Shown piece after piece: positions 20,500-31,128 of a stretch of DNA of 64,000 bases. The notes below the pieces were generated by a model. It was not told where the DNA came from. It saw only the letters and a list, made by a program, of their open reading frames with translations, and made no database searches. Position numbers and translations under genes: made by a program. The DNA comes from Massospora cicadina (lineage: Eukaryota; Entomophthoromycota; Entomophthoromycetes; Entomophthorales; Entomophthoraceae): the NCBI GenBank assembly GCA_022478985.1, contig JAKSZP010010632.1:62001-126000 (forward strand), given 5' to 3'. Positions within the stretch are counted from its first letter, which is position 1. Every line of letters starts with the position of its first letter.

Positions 20500-21550
20500 A
20501 GCTCAAACTGACATCATATTAGATAGACATTGGCAAGTCAGCTTTGGGGGAATTCAGAAAACCTACCGGTGACTTAAAACTTAAATTTTATTGGGGGGAA
20601 TGCTTGTTTATATCTAGGATGTATTGGAGTCCAGTCTGGTATGTAAAAGCCAAGCTGGACCTAATCCCCTCTCTCAACATCCAGTGTTCCCACCCTGTGA
20701 ACCATTCCATACTATTAGCATTGATGTTGTGGGACCTCTTCCTCAATCCTCCAATGGACATAATTTCCTCCTACTAGCTGTGGACCATCTAACTAAGTGT
20801 ATCAAAGCCATATCGCTCCCCACCACTTTGACAAAGGCTACTGACATGTTTTTATATAATAGGAGTATCACCCAGAATGGGTGCCCTAACATCATTCTTT
20901 CCAATAACAGACAAAATTTCCGCTTGATGCTGGTGAAAGATTTATCTAACCTGATGGGAACCACACAGATATTCTCCAACCCTACCATCCTGCAACCAAT
21001 GGAATGATAGAGCATGTAAATGGTACTCTAACTGCAACTCTCCAGAAAATGGCTATGACTGATCCCCTTCATTGTCCCCAATATTTGCCTAGTGCAATTA
21101 TGGACTATCAGATTATTTACCATCGAATTACTAAGATATCACCATTCCAAGCGCTGTATGGCAGAATTCCCCATCTGCCTTCCAAAGTCCAGGTGATGCT
21201 TGACTAAGCTTCTCTTGAAGCACCTGAGGTCACTATGTAAAGTATTGCAAATGAAAACATAAAACTTCAGGCCCTGGCTGCCAAAAACATTCCCACCACA
21301 ACCAGTATAGAATTTCTCAATTTAGTGTTAAGCATGATCCTTACATATCTTTCATCCAGGTGACCTCGTCCTATTCTACCAGCACCTGCCTGAAGGTCGT
21401 GATCACAAACTGGGCACCAACTGGTCCGGGCCTTATCAAGTCATATATAGATGGGGCAATGAACACTCAATCATAGAGGTTGTTCAGGGCACAGTCATAA
21501 ACCACGTACTTAGTCACTTTCTCCATCTGTTTTCCCCAATGAGCCAAGAT
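20500..21550 (+). pseudogene. Ty3 copy 2 integrase and GPY module
   Basis: Frames 20624-21007 and 21004-21207 encode the core: HTISIDVVGPLPQSSNG with the first Asp, CPNIILSNNRQNF where the second Asp is Asn, and NGMIEHVNGTLTATLQKM with the Glu. Further on, PGDLVLFYQH and WSGPYQVIYRWG near 21358-21455 form the GPY module. The polypurine tract ctagaggggggta follows at about 21551-21563. Loss of the second Asp means it cannot integrate. Confidence 0.8.
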
Positions 21551-21564
21551 CTAGAGGGGGGTAT

Positions 21565-22113
21565 TGTTGGGATTCCTACCCAAACAGCATATTTGGATGT
21601 GTCAGGTAATGGGAATCAATCCCAATCTGACCAAAAAACCCAAACTTCTGACAGGGATAATCCCTGACAAAAGTTGCCAATTATTTAAGTTGGAGCTCAA
21701 TGCTGAACAACACAATCAAATCATGCTCCCTCAGAGCTACCCAACCTTGGGGTTCAAACCCAAGGCATGAGATGAGCACAAGTGATTCAACTGAGATAAT
21801 TGGTCTGCCACAAATATCTGATTCATTTATTTTAGACCTAAGCTTGGTCTGCTTAGATTTTTCCTAAGACATCTCCCCAATTACCCTTATATAGCTGGTA
21901 TTAAGCTAATAAACTTTATGCTTTTTCTCTTTTTTGCAATTTTAAGTAAAAATTGATGTATTTTTATTAGGAATTGCCTCTCCAGACGCAGTATCTGGAA
22001 ACAGAATTCTTGAACATGAGAAGCAAAAACAGGCAATCCAACACCCTGAAACTTTGGGTCCTCTGGCCTCAAAATATTGAGAGATATAAGGTATTACACC
22101 CGTGGTCCCAACA
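21565..22113 (+). repeat. 3' LTR of Ty3 copy 2
   Basis: This 549-bp LTR has ends TGTTGGGA and TCCCAACA, a perfect 8-bp inverted pair. It has ttatatagctgg near 21889 as a TATA-like element and aataaa near 21909. The preceding polypurine tract and the GGCTG duplication at 22114-22118 fix both ends. ORFs read through it are incidental. Confidence 0.85.
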
Positions 22114-22118
22114 GGCTG

Positions 22119-22933
22119 CATTGCTAGCCTTGGAGTATCCCAGATTGTGGACTCCAGTATGTGTGCATCATGGTTGCTGAACACCCCAACCACACAATCA
22201 TCCACAATTGCAAAAATCTTAACTGGTGCTTGGTCTTGCACTTGTACACCACTAAGATTTGCTTTTATACTTTGGAGAAGTGGGTTAAGGCTGAAATTGT
22301 ATAAAAGTGAGCTCAGAGGGTCCCCTTGGCAAAGGACCCTCTGAGGGCGCACCAAATCAGTGAGGAAACCTTGTCCTTTTACCGCCATTGTAGCTGATTC
22401 AGTGAGCATTATTACCCAACTAATGAACTGGGGGGAGGTGGAACTAGTGAAGGCAGGCCCTGAGGTATTCCTAGTTGATCCTGTCATACGCTTTTTGTTG
22501 GTCTAAAAACACAAGCGCCCCAGTAGCTGTGGATTGGCATACATTAGCCACAGTATGTATACTGTCCCAAATTGACTTTTTTGGAATAAATCCAAATTGC
22601 TCTGGGGATATAACTCAGATGCAATGACCCCTAAGCGGTTAGTCACTATTTTGTTAATATTTTAGTATCAGTGTTAGTGAGGAGAATAGGGCACCAGTTT
22701 GCCAAGTCAAGCTTATCCCCCTTCTTAAACAATGTTACCATATAAGCCTCTTGTCCCCTTGGGAGGAGACGTGTCTCTAAGAGACATTTGTTCATTGAGG
22801 CTATCATTAGGGGGGATAAATAATTAAAATATTTCTTATAGAACTTGTAAAGAATCCCATCTGGACCTGGGCTCTTTCTGTGTGGTGCACTGCAAATGGC
22901 GTACCAGAGTTTGTCTACAGTTATTAAGTTCAA
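22119..22933 (-). pseudogene. LINE-2 reverse transcriptase remnant
   Basis: Frame 22646-22933 carries SPGPDGILYKFYKKYF and KKGDKLDLANWCPILLTNTD. Frame 22119-22487 carries MLTESATMAVKGQGFL, QGDPLSSLLYNFSLNPLL and KIFAIVDDCVVGV, where the F-A-D-D box has become I-V-D-D. The rest of the RT continues on the far side of Ty3 copy 2 at 16101. The frame as read runs on into LTR sequence below 22119, which is not LINE coding. Confidence 0.8.
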
Positions 22934-23238
22934 AAGCTCCAGATATCAGGAAGTAGTGCAAATGTGTGCGCCAATGAGAAATTCATATATTTCATTTCAA
23001 TAAACTGGGTCAGCCCTGTATAACTTGGAATGATATTTTTGAATTTCAGTCAATACTTCATCTGGTGTTTCTGTGATGGATTTGTATAAACGCCTTACCT
23101 GTGTGCAGGCCAAGTTTTGGCGCAGGGTGGAAAATTGACAGAAAAATATATGGAGCATTTTTTGCTTACTGTAATATCCTTTTTTTAAAACTGTACACAA
23201 ATGCAATGTTTGTGTTGTCTGATTAGCATGTTATGATG

Positions 23239-24266
23239 TTATGATACTTCAAGCCATTTATGACCCCAAGCAGGGCTGTACTCTGTCCTGGGAATATTAT
23301 TCTCCAAGTGGTCCACCTTCACCAAGGCGCATTTGATGACTGCCAAAGCAGCCTGAGAGCGCCATGATGAAATGTGGCATGCTTGGGAAATTGTGGCTTT
23401 TTTGAATTTTGACCAGGTTGATAGGGGATATACACATAAAAGAGTTGTGAACCCCTGTGTCAATGTGGTGGTGTCCATACAACTTGAGATTGCAGATATC
23501 TTAAGAACGGCTGGGCAAAGTTTGCTCCATTTTAGGTGCCTGTGGCACTGGACTTGACAAAGTAAATAACACTGAGAACATCCTATGGTCTGAGAAATCT
23601 ACCTTTGTCATTTCAAAGTGTAAGATCTGGGAACAAAAATCCAGTGGGGTCAGAATTAAATCTATATGGGAAACAGACCCCAACTGCCCATTGTTTACAT
23701 GGGGACGTGACATATTGGGTAGTAATGATGCTTGCTAGGGGATGGTATCAAAGGAACCCAAGGTGACTTTCATCACCTGAAATTTTTATTTCCCTGCGGT
23801 AGAGTAGATGCAGGTGGCCATCAGTCAGTGGTTGGGTTGTTCCAACAGTCTAGGTCGATGACCACAAAAGATTTGGATGGAAGAGGTAGGTAGGCCATGT
23901 CCAAGATGAATTTCTGTCAAATTTGTGCACACGTTAGGGCGTAGATGTAACTATTGTGTGCACTTTGGTGTATCATGAAAAGGTTGCAATGAGCACACAT
24001 CCATCAATATGTGCTGTTTTTTCTAAAAATTTAAAATTGTGGTTTGCCTGTATCAGCACCCCACAGTGTGGCAACCAAAAGGATTGAGAGGGGAGGAGCA
24101 TGGTTTCCCATGTGTCCTCAGCACCTTGTGAACAGTGGATTTCCTGGATCGCCAGGATGTCCACAGGTAAATTATTTTTTAGGAAGCTCAGTTTTTTAGC
24201 CCAGGATGGAGAGGCTTTAAGCCCAGAAATGTTCAGCGTCCCTATTGTAAAGGATACCCCCATCAA
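23239..24266 (-). pseudogene. LINE-2 endonuclease and linker remnant
   Basis: Frame 23973-24266 encodes the endonuclease start: GTLNISGLKASPSWAKKLSF, DILAIQEIHCSQGAEDTW and FWLPHCGVLIQ, close to LINE-3. The next pieces, such as 23501-23713 with DHRMFSVLF, are the rest of the nuclease. Frame 23239-23478 is the linker (NNIPRTEYSPAWGHKW). Frameshifts separate them. In the family this nuclease nicks target DNA to prime reverse transcription. Confidence 0.75.
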
Positions 24267-24427
24267 TCCTTAGGAGTGAGGGAGGGCCCCTCAGGCCCTG
24301 TTTCTCCTTGACGCCATGCAAGCTCATCCAGTCTTTTCCTTTCCTTTTAACAAGTGTTTGAGGATAGTGTATTGTTAGGTGTGTAGGTATTATCTTTGAG
24401 GGTTTCTTAAATTGAGGATCTCTTGGT

Positions 24428-25685
24428 TTATTGGTTTATTTCCTTGTAATTTTTCAAGTTGCTGGGGATTTGTGGTGCACCATTGAGTATGTCCAACAAT
24501 TTTTCTCCAAAAACTCTGCTAAATTTGGGTTGGAAAATCTGGTTGCATTTGTTGTGCATGAATCCAGTGGTTATGTATAATGCACATATTGTGGGTTTGA
24601 AAGCTGGGTCCCCCTCTGATTGGATAGGATTTTGGAATTCTACCAAAGCGGAAAACTCAGTCTGGTTGGCTTGGATCTGGGCAGGGGGATGGTGGAGGCC
24701 ACCATGGCTGCTGCCTTGGACTGTGCTCAGCATTGCTGTTTTGCTTTTTTTCATTCTTGTGGGGACACAGGTTTTACCTGGATATAGCACCCCTGTTTTC
24801 CCATGGGAATGTGAAGCTATAATCTACTGTGGGCTCACTTTGTCCCTCACCCATTGCTTCCAAAAAGCTTTATGAAGGATAATTCCTTCTCTGGCGGGAC
24901 AAATGTGTAACTTGTGGCCAAACGCCCAACAATGAGTGCATATGGGTGGTGCACAGTCAACTGTTATGCGGAACAGTTAGGTCTGTTGTTCATTAATGGT
25001 GTCACAGTGTTTGGGATCTGAGTTAGGTCCTCAGCTACCCATGAGAACAGTGCAATCACTGCAATTGCCTTACCTTTGCTGAGTTTGCATCAGTAAAAAA
25101 TTTTTATTTTGAAGGAGCTGATTTCCCCATAGCTTTGAAGTCCTGCTTTGAGATAAATCTTAAGGACTTCACGCTTAATGGTCATGGGGAGAAAATCAAA
25201 AGTTAAAAAAATTTGATTTGATTTTGTCCATTGAATGTGCTTGGTTTCATCCACACGTTGACCCTCCAGGAGGTCAACCACCAAGCGCATCTGTGCAGCT
25301 GTGTCTGATGCTTTCATTGTTTTGAAGCTGAGATCCAACCAACTGCAGGTTATCAAGTGCGGTGCTACATACACAACTTCTGGTAAGTTGGTGTGTACAT
25401 GCCTGCAAAACTCTCCCAGAGAGCTGTTGAATTAATATCCAGGTAAACTCAGAACTCAAATTCCACTGATGACAGTAGCTTTGAGTGAGGAGTTTTGGTG
25501 TACTGGTTGCATTTGGTTTTCCATTCCAAGATTTCTTGCAAAATATTCACCACAGTTTTCTTGTTTTTATCCAGGTCACCAGTGTCCCCAGGGCATTTTA
25601 AAACTTTAGGTGGTGCAAACACCAAACTTGTGCCTTTTACCACATTCATCCAGCCTTTACTTGGCATTAGGCGTGTACTCATCAC
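24428..25685 (-). pseudogene. LINE-2 ORF1 remnant
   Basis: Frame 25449-25685 is the N-terminal part. Frame 25090-25374 encodes MYVAPHLITCSWLDLSFK and WTKSNQIFLTFDFLP, matching LINE-3 ORF1 blocks YVAPHSMSHSWLDLGFE and WTKQNQIFLTFDFLP. A zinc-knuckle region lies near 24900-24960. Frame 24428-24790 is the low-conservation tail. The 5' UTR runs from about 25690 to 25768. Confidence 0.7.
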
Positions 25686-25783
25686 CCTTACTAATTAACA
25701 AGCTTTATCTGCTTAATTTGAGTAGGTTACAATTTCTGATTGCAACAGGAAAGAAAAACTGTTATATGATCATTATATGTATA

Positions 25784-26038
25784 CATATGACATCACATTT
25801 TAAACAAATGAACTATTTCACCCTAACTTGGCACAGATATCTTAAAATTATGGGGAATTACTTAGAAATATATTCTAAAATTATTATAAGAAAAAGAAGA
25901 TAAAGTAGTTACTTTTTAAAAAAAGGACACTTATTAAATTCTGAGGTTATACTGATACTAGTTCCCAGAAATTAACTGCACAGGTTCTTTTATTAAGTGC
26001 ATTATATGCATTGCTTGATATTAATATAGCTATATAAT
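25784..26038. other. AT-rich spacer, no gene
   Basis: Right flank of LINE-2 up to the solo LTR. It is AT-rich with no recognisable coding or RNA feature. The last five bases, ataat, are the left target duplication of the solo LTR. Confidence 0.5.
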
Positions 26039-27000
26039 TGATAATAGTATGGAAACTATTGTCCATATCTAAATATAGATAAACCATGCTGATAGGTGGT
26101 CCAATGCTAACCTTTGAATGCTAAATTTGATGCTGATTATGCTGACAAAGTAGGGACTTCTTTCCTCTTCTCAGGAACTTAATCTTACTCTAGATTCAGA
26201 GGTTCTCAGACTTTGTTCCCATCATATTGAGTCTATGAGAGCAGCTTATCTTCTAAGGATATCTGATCCTTACTCTTTATCACACAATAGATTCAACAAT
26301 TAACGTATTAAAGCAATAATAAACTGAAGATAAATAGAATTAGAACTGATTTATTGTTATGGAAACTAGAGAATTTATAGAGGAATTATGCAACCAACTC
26401 CTCTGTTGACACCTCAGTAATGAAATGGCAGCTGTTGCCATTAAATTTCTCTTTAAGGTCTCTTCCAGCTATGGGATTCTCCATCAGGCTAAGGATTCTT
26501 CTGTTGGATATCCCAGAACCTAAAATGAAAGAGCAAGAGAATGTATCCCTAATGTTTCCATTCAATTACACAAACCAACCACATTTGGCTAGTGACATTA
26601 TTAGGTAATTGAATTCTTTATCCATATGGCAAGTCATGAACCAAATGGTTGATTCACTAGTTGCAGATGGCATCACTCACCTAACAACTCCTAAATAAAT
26701 TTCCAATTGGTTGGTGATGAAACCTAACTGATCTCAATTGGCACATTTAATAGTTAATCAATGATTAACTATCAGAGGAATTGATTCTGTTAGCAACTCT
26801 GCCAAATGGGATCTTAGGCATTTGCACAGATTGACCCCAGCAGATCTGAACCTGGAAAATTACCCCTAAATCCGCTGACATCGATAAACTGATATTAAAA
26901 TAATCCAATAAATAAATTCATCTGCTAGTGGGACTTATCCCCTAGTGTATCAGCAGATTCCTCAATCTAGGAAGCTGGCAATGTGGGCAAAGTCCCAACA
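26039..27000 (-). repeat. Solo LTR
   Basis: On the minus strand it begins TGTTGGGACTTTGCCC, resembling the Ty3 copy 2 LTR start, and ends ...ATTATCA. A 5-bp duplication ATAAT flanks it (26034-26038 and 27001-27005). A TATA-like tctataaattc and aataaatc lie mid-way on the minus strand, in the order expected for an LTR. Length is 962 bp. No internal element sequence is attached, so it looks like an LTR left after recombination. Confidence 0.65.
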
Positions 27001-27484
27001 ATAATTAATATTTAGCTAAAATATTTTAAGATGTAAGCACCTAAATTGGACTTGATTGAAGTCTACAAAAATTAAAGAGCTTACATCTTATATTCCAAAG
27101 CAATACCAAAGTAAACATAGATAAACAATAATTTTAAATACCTTTAATGACTATGTTAGCTCATTTTATATCTAGTTTTAAACTATCACTTGCATTATCA
27201 GTTTTATGTTATCTATCTATATATAATATATATATTTATATAAAGGTATAGTTTTTTTGCAATTATATAAGATTGAATGAAATTATGCCTTTTTGAGATT
27301 TAAGATGATATTCTTTAACGTTATAAGTACTTATTATTTAATGCACTGTCTGAGCATGGTCACTGTTTAGCTAATGTGAATCATTATACCAATTTAATGC
27401 ATTGTCTAAGCATAACCATTAGCCAATTAGATGAATAGAACCATATATACATAAAAAGATACTTTCCTTTTTATATAAGATATT
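27001..27484. other. AT-rich spacer with a short direct duplication
   Basis: No gene is seen. At about 27339-27425 a segment starting ttaatgcactgtctgagcat recurs imperfectly as ttaatgcattgtctaagcat, with diverged sequence after each. The remainder is AT-rich with runs of ta. Confidence 0.5.
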
Positions 27485-27991
27485 TAAATAGATTGTGGTA
27501 TTATCTGGATTTGATCAGGTAAATAAACAAACAATTTAAATCGAGTATTTTAGAATTTATATTATAGATAAACTAATAAACTGCTTACTAAAACCATCAA
27601 ACATACCAAATCAACTAATCACCAACTTCTTGGTAAAACTAAACTTAATTAAACAACTAAAAGCCACCAACAACTAAACAAAACCAATTGCCTTATCAAA
27701 TTAACCAATTACTAGCCAACTTACTAAAACCATCAAGATTATTAAGCAATCCAAAAATACCAATTACTTGGAAAACCCATTTAAACTATTGAACCAAGAA
27801 AAAATCCATCTGCTTAACCATAACAAAATACTGATTACTATTGAAAATATAATTTTCACCTCTTATATATAAAGCTTCCCTTACATATAAAACTTTCTCT
27901 TTACTACTATAAAAATGGTTGTACTAATTCAGAAACCTTTGTGGGTATGCACACAACTACTCACTAAAGTTTCATCACAATTGGATGAATG

Positions 27992-28723
27992 TGTCAAGAC
28001 TGGGCTCCTAAGGCCCAGTCTGCCACCAACCCTACACCACTCACCCCCATATGTGGCCATACCAACTATGATTGGTCCTGTCCAATTTGATGGCCTTGCC
28101 AAGCACCATGCTGAGGTGCGGTGCACCAGCCTCTGTTGCCTTGGACCCCAGGAAGAGGTCCCTCCCAAAACCTCTATCTGCTCACAAGGTCAATGGGCTG
28201 AGGTGTGGCTAACCAGCCTCTGTTGCATCGGGCCACTCTGGCTCCCTGCCAGTCAGGGCAAGACCTCCCCAAAAAGGAGCCCAGCACATTCACCCCCTTT
28301 CCTTGGAGCACCGCCATCTGCTGGCCAACAACTTGAGTTAAATAAGTTAAATTTAAATAAAACAAATTAGCAAAAAGTGGCCTTTATTGGAAGAGGTGAA
28401 CTCAAAGTTGGAATAGATTCCAAAGTGAGGGCCCATTGGGGCTTGAACTCACTTTGAAATACTTTCAAAAAAGGCTAGAAGAATTGTGGGTAATGAGGGG
28501 CGCAAAAGCCTCCAAAATTGATGGCAACCAGGCAACTCGGCAAAGAAATGGAGGGAAACCTCAGAATAAATAACCAATCAGATGAACCAATTTATTTAAA
28601 TTTATTCTATTATTGACACAAATAGGAAAATCCTACTCAGTTTAATGGAATTGCAACTATTGACACACACAAATCTCATAATTCCCAACCTTATGGGATT
28701 CATATGCAATCACAATTGTTACA
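27992..28723 (+). repeat. 5' LTR of the small non-coding element
   Basis: TG...CA ended, 732 bp, aligned with 29086-29821. Its second half includes gaacttgagttaaataagtt-like sequence and a tail rich in aataaa and atttatttaaattta. The 151-residue open frame through it is not a gene. Confidence 0.85.
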
Positions 28724-29085
28724 CTACCCTTTCCTAAAAAGGAAATACTGGTGGACTCAGACCTGAACTGGCGATGCAGGCATGCAGCAACCAACAACTT
28801 TTTCAACAGGGGACCTTTTTTGTGAGCAACTTGGGGTATTGACTGGAAATCCAGGGCCCCCAGATCAAATCAATGGGTTCTCTGGAGGTCTCCTGGTGGG
28901 CACAAGAGGCCATCAACTGCCAACAGTCCAGCCCACCCCCCAAGCTCCTCATCCCCTTTGTTGGAAAGCCCCACAAACCAACAAAAGGGACTGATGGCAT
29001 GTGGCGATGCTTGGGATATCAACTGCAGCCATCTTGCAGGCTGCCTGAAAGCAGAGCCCACCAAGGAAGGGTGACTTTGAGATTA
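28724..29085 (+). other. Interior of the small non-coding LTR element
   Basis: This 362-bp interior starts ctaccctttcc and contains gaactggcgatgcaggcatg. No homology to gag or pol is visible and no clear PBS or polypurine tract could be fixed; gtggactcagacctg is a weak PBS candidate. A short purine-rich stretch aaggaagggtga lies 19 bp before the 3' LTR. Confidence 0.6.
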
Positions 29086-29821
29086 TGTCAAGACTGGGCT
29101 CCCAAGGCCCAGTCTGCCACTGGCCCTACACCACTCACCCCTATATGTGGCCATACCAACTCTGATTAGTCCTGTCCAATTTGATGGCCTTGCCAGGCAT
29201 GCTGTGCCAAGGTGTGTTGCATCAGCCTCTGTCATCTCAGACCCCAGGCAGAGGTCCCTCTCAAAACCTCTATCCGCTCATGGGGTCAACAGGCTGAGGT
29301 GCAGCTAACCAGCCTCTGTCACATCAGGCCACTCTGGCTTCCTGCCAGCCAGGGCAAGACCTCCCCAAAAATGAGTTCAGCACATCCACCCTCTTTCCCT
29401 GGAGCACCACCATCTGCTGGCCAACAACTTGAGTTAAATAAGTTAAATTTAAATAAAACAAATTAGCAAAAAGTGGCCTTTATTGGAAGAGGTGAACTCA
29501 AAGTTGGAATAGAATTCCAAAGTGAGGGCCCATTGGGGCTTGAACTCGCTTTGAAATACTTCTAAAAAAGGCTAGAAGAATTGTGGGTAATGAGGGGTGC
29601 AAAAGCCTCCAGAATTGATGGCAACCGGGCAACTTGGCGGAGAAATGGAGGGGAACCTCAAAACTAAACAACCAATCAGATGGACCAATTTATTTAAATT
29701 TATTCCATTATCAACCCAAATAGGAAAATCTTACTCAGAATAATAGAATTGCAACTATCGACACACATAAATCTCATAATTCCCAACCATATGGGATTTA
29801 TGTACAATCATGATCATTACA
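29086..29821 (+). repeat. 3' LTR of the small non-coding element
   Basis: TG...CA ended, 736 bp, the partner of 27992-28723. It begins TGTCAAGACTGGGCTCCC and ends tgatcattaca before the target duplication GAATG. Confidence 0.85.
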
Positions 29822-30410
29822 GAATGGTATAGGAATGCTTATGTTACAATCAAATAAAGAAACATCTATTTTTATGTGCTTTTCTTTTACTCCCAATCTT
29901 GTTTGTCTTGGAATATTATAGTATTCATTTAACACACTTCCTGATATAACCTATTGACAAATCTTTCATAGTTACTAAGGTTGGATGACAATACAATATA
30001 CCACCATAATTTTTCTATTTTTAGTAAAATAAAAAGTTTTATATGTAAGAAGTAAATTTTATATATTTTAGTAGTAATTGGTATATTGTTACAGCTGAGA
30101 AGTTTATATTTGGTTAATTCAGTAGGTAAATAGGTTTACCAAGTGGTTGGTGGTCACTTGGCTAATTATAAAGTCAAAGGTTTTGTAAGTAGTAAGTGGT
30201 TAGCTAATTTGATAGTTTAAATGAGGTTTTCAAATGGGGGTGAGTTTAGGTTGATACAATAGGTAAAATTAGGTTTGGGTGAATGGTTAGTAGTTTTTGT
30301 TTAGGGTGTGCCAACTTCAAGAAATGTCACATTGTTTAAAGGTGTAAGCTGGCAAATTTTCAGAAAAGCTCAGCTAAAAGGCCCATAATAGCACTTTGTT
30401 CTCTAAACTA

Positions 30411-31128
30411 TCTACTTAATAAAACACATTCACTGACTGACTGATCTACTGACTGACATCTGAAACCTTCGAGTCTGATAGGGTCAAGCTATTTGGGTGA
30501 GTGGGTGAGAATTGGTGAATCTTATCGAATCCAAATTTATCGAGCCTGATGGGTTCAATCTATTTGGGCGAGTGGGTGAGAATTGACAAATATCATTGAA
30601 TAATTCACCAAATTACTCATCTGAAGCTAATCGAGTCTAATAAGTTTAAACTATTTGGGTGAGTGGGTGAGAATTGGCAAATAAGATCGAATCTGAAACT
30701 ATCGAGTATGATAGGTTCAATCTGGGTGAGTTGGTAAGGATTGGCAAATATTATCTAATAATTCACACTTTGTCATCTGAAGCTAATCGAGTCTGATAAG
30801 TTTAATCTATTTGGGTGAGTGGGTGAGAATTGGCAAATAAGATCGTATCTGAAATTATCAAGCCTGATGGGTTCAATCTATTTGGGTGAGTGGGTGAGAA
30901 TTGGTGAATACTATCTAATAATACACCAAATTGCTCACCTGAAACTCAACAAAAATCAATATTAGAGTTTAAGTAGATTAAGTGGTTAGGATAATCAGTT
31001 CACCATGCACGAGGGCAACAGCAAAGCTGTTAGTCCGCGTGGCTCAAGAGTAGCGCTGGCACAGCCTATAAGCTATATCAGTGTGAGCTTATAAATAAAC
31101 CTGAGCAACGCCGGGTAAATTTTGCTTG
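30411..31128 (+). mobile_element. Helitron-like non-autonomous element
   Basis: It begins TCTACTTAATAAAACACATT directly after an A. It ends ...acctgagcaacgccgggtaa attttgCTTG before a T, with a 5-bp GC-rich stem about 12 bp from the end. TC at the start, a short hairpin near the 3' end, a near-CTRR terminus (CTTG for CTAG) and insertion between A and T are Helitron marks. Family B copy 1 lacks the block. The interior holds the minisatellite at 30466-30955 and no protein. Confidence 0.5.
30466..30955 (+). repeat. Dimeric minisatellite, three units of about 162 bp
   Basis: Each unit contains the core atttgggtgagtgggtgaga. Shorter (about 71 bp) and longer (about 91 bp) monomers alternate: one ends ...aagatcgaatctgaaacta, the other carries taataattcaccaaattgct. 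Three alternations give a higher-order period near 162 bp. Preceding it is a short run of ctgactgactgatctactga. It lies within the Helitron-like insertion. Confidence 0.8.

Larger units (their letters stand above)
16102..22113 (+). mobile_element. Ty3/gypsy copy 2 with dUTPase-like domain
   Basis: A 5-bp target duplication GGCTG flanks it (16097-16101 and 22114-22118), inside LINE-2. The right LTR begins TGTTGGGA and ends TCCCAACA. The order is 5' LTR, gag, protease, dUTPase-like, RT, RNase H, integrase with a GPY module, polypurine tract, 3' LTR. There is no chromodomain, unlike copies 1, 3 and 4. Total length is 6012 bp. Numerous stops and shifts, and LTRs that have diverged strongly, mark it as old. 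Confidence 0.9.
14459..25768 (-). mobile_element. LINE-2, L1-like retrotransposon, interrupted by Ty3 copy 2
   Basis: A perfect 15-bp target duplication, atcattatatgtata, flanks the whole block (14444-14458 and 25769-25783). Removing Ty3 copy 2 and one of its GGCTG duplications leaves about 5293 bp. The 3' end is at the left (tail ggtcagccttctccaaataa on the minus strand) and the 5' UTR at the right. ORF1, endonuclease, RT and C-terminal zinc knuckle are all present as remnants. The LINE must predate Ty3 copy 2. Confidence 0.9.
27992..29821 (+). mobile_element. Small non-coding LTR retroelement (TRIM/LARD-like)
   Basis: Two near-identical direct repeats of 732 and 736 bp bound a 362-bp interior. 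Both start TGTCAAGACTGGGCTCC and end TTACA. A 5-bp duplication GAATG flanks the element (27987-27991 and 29822-29826). Family B copy 1 shows the empty site. No gag or pol sequence is present, so it depends on another element's proteins. LTR similarity is high, so it is younger than the Ty3 copies 1 and 2. Confidence 0.88.
27485..30410. repeat. Repeat family B, copy 2
   Basis: This is homologous to 11871-13270 across its length once the LTR element 27992-29821 is removed. The 5' part (27560-27840) is rich in accaa/ttggt-type motifs. The 3' part (30120-30310) has them inverted, for example ttaccaagtggttggtggtc. Both loci end ctaaaaggcccakaatagca. It lacks any open frame I recognise. The fold-back layout suggests a non-autonomous DNA element, but no terminal inverted repeat was found. 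Confidence 0.7.

Noticed and set aside
27915..28370. 151-residue open frame and its near copy at 29212-29466
   Set aside because: They are read-through of the small element's LTRs, with Pro/Ser-rich sequence and no domain. The repeated reading comes from the LTR duplication.
30466..30955. CRISPR array
   Set aside because: The repeats are long, variable monomers without unique spacers of constant length, in a eukaryotic context. It is a minisatellite.
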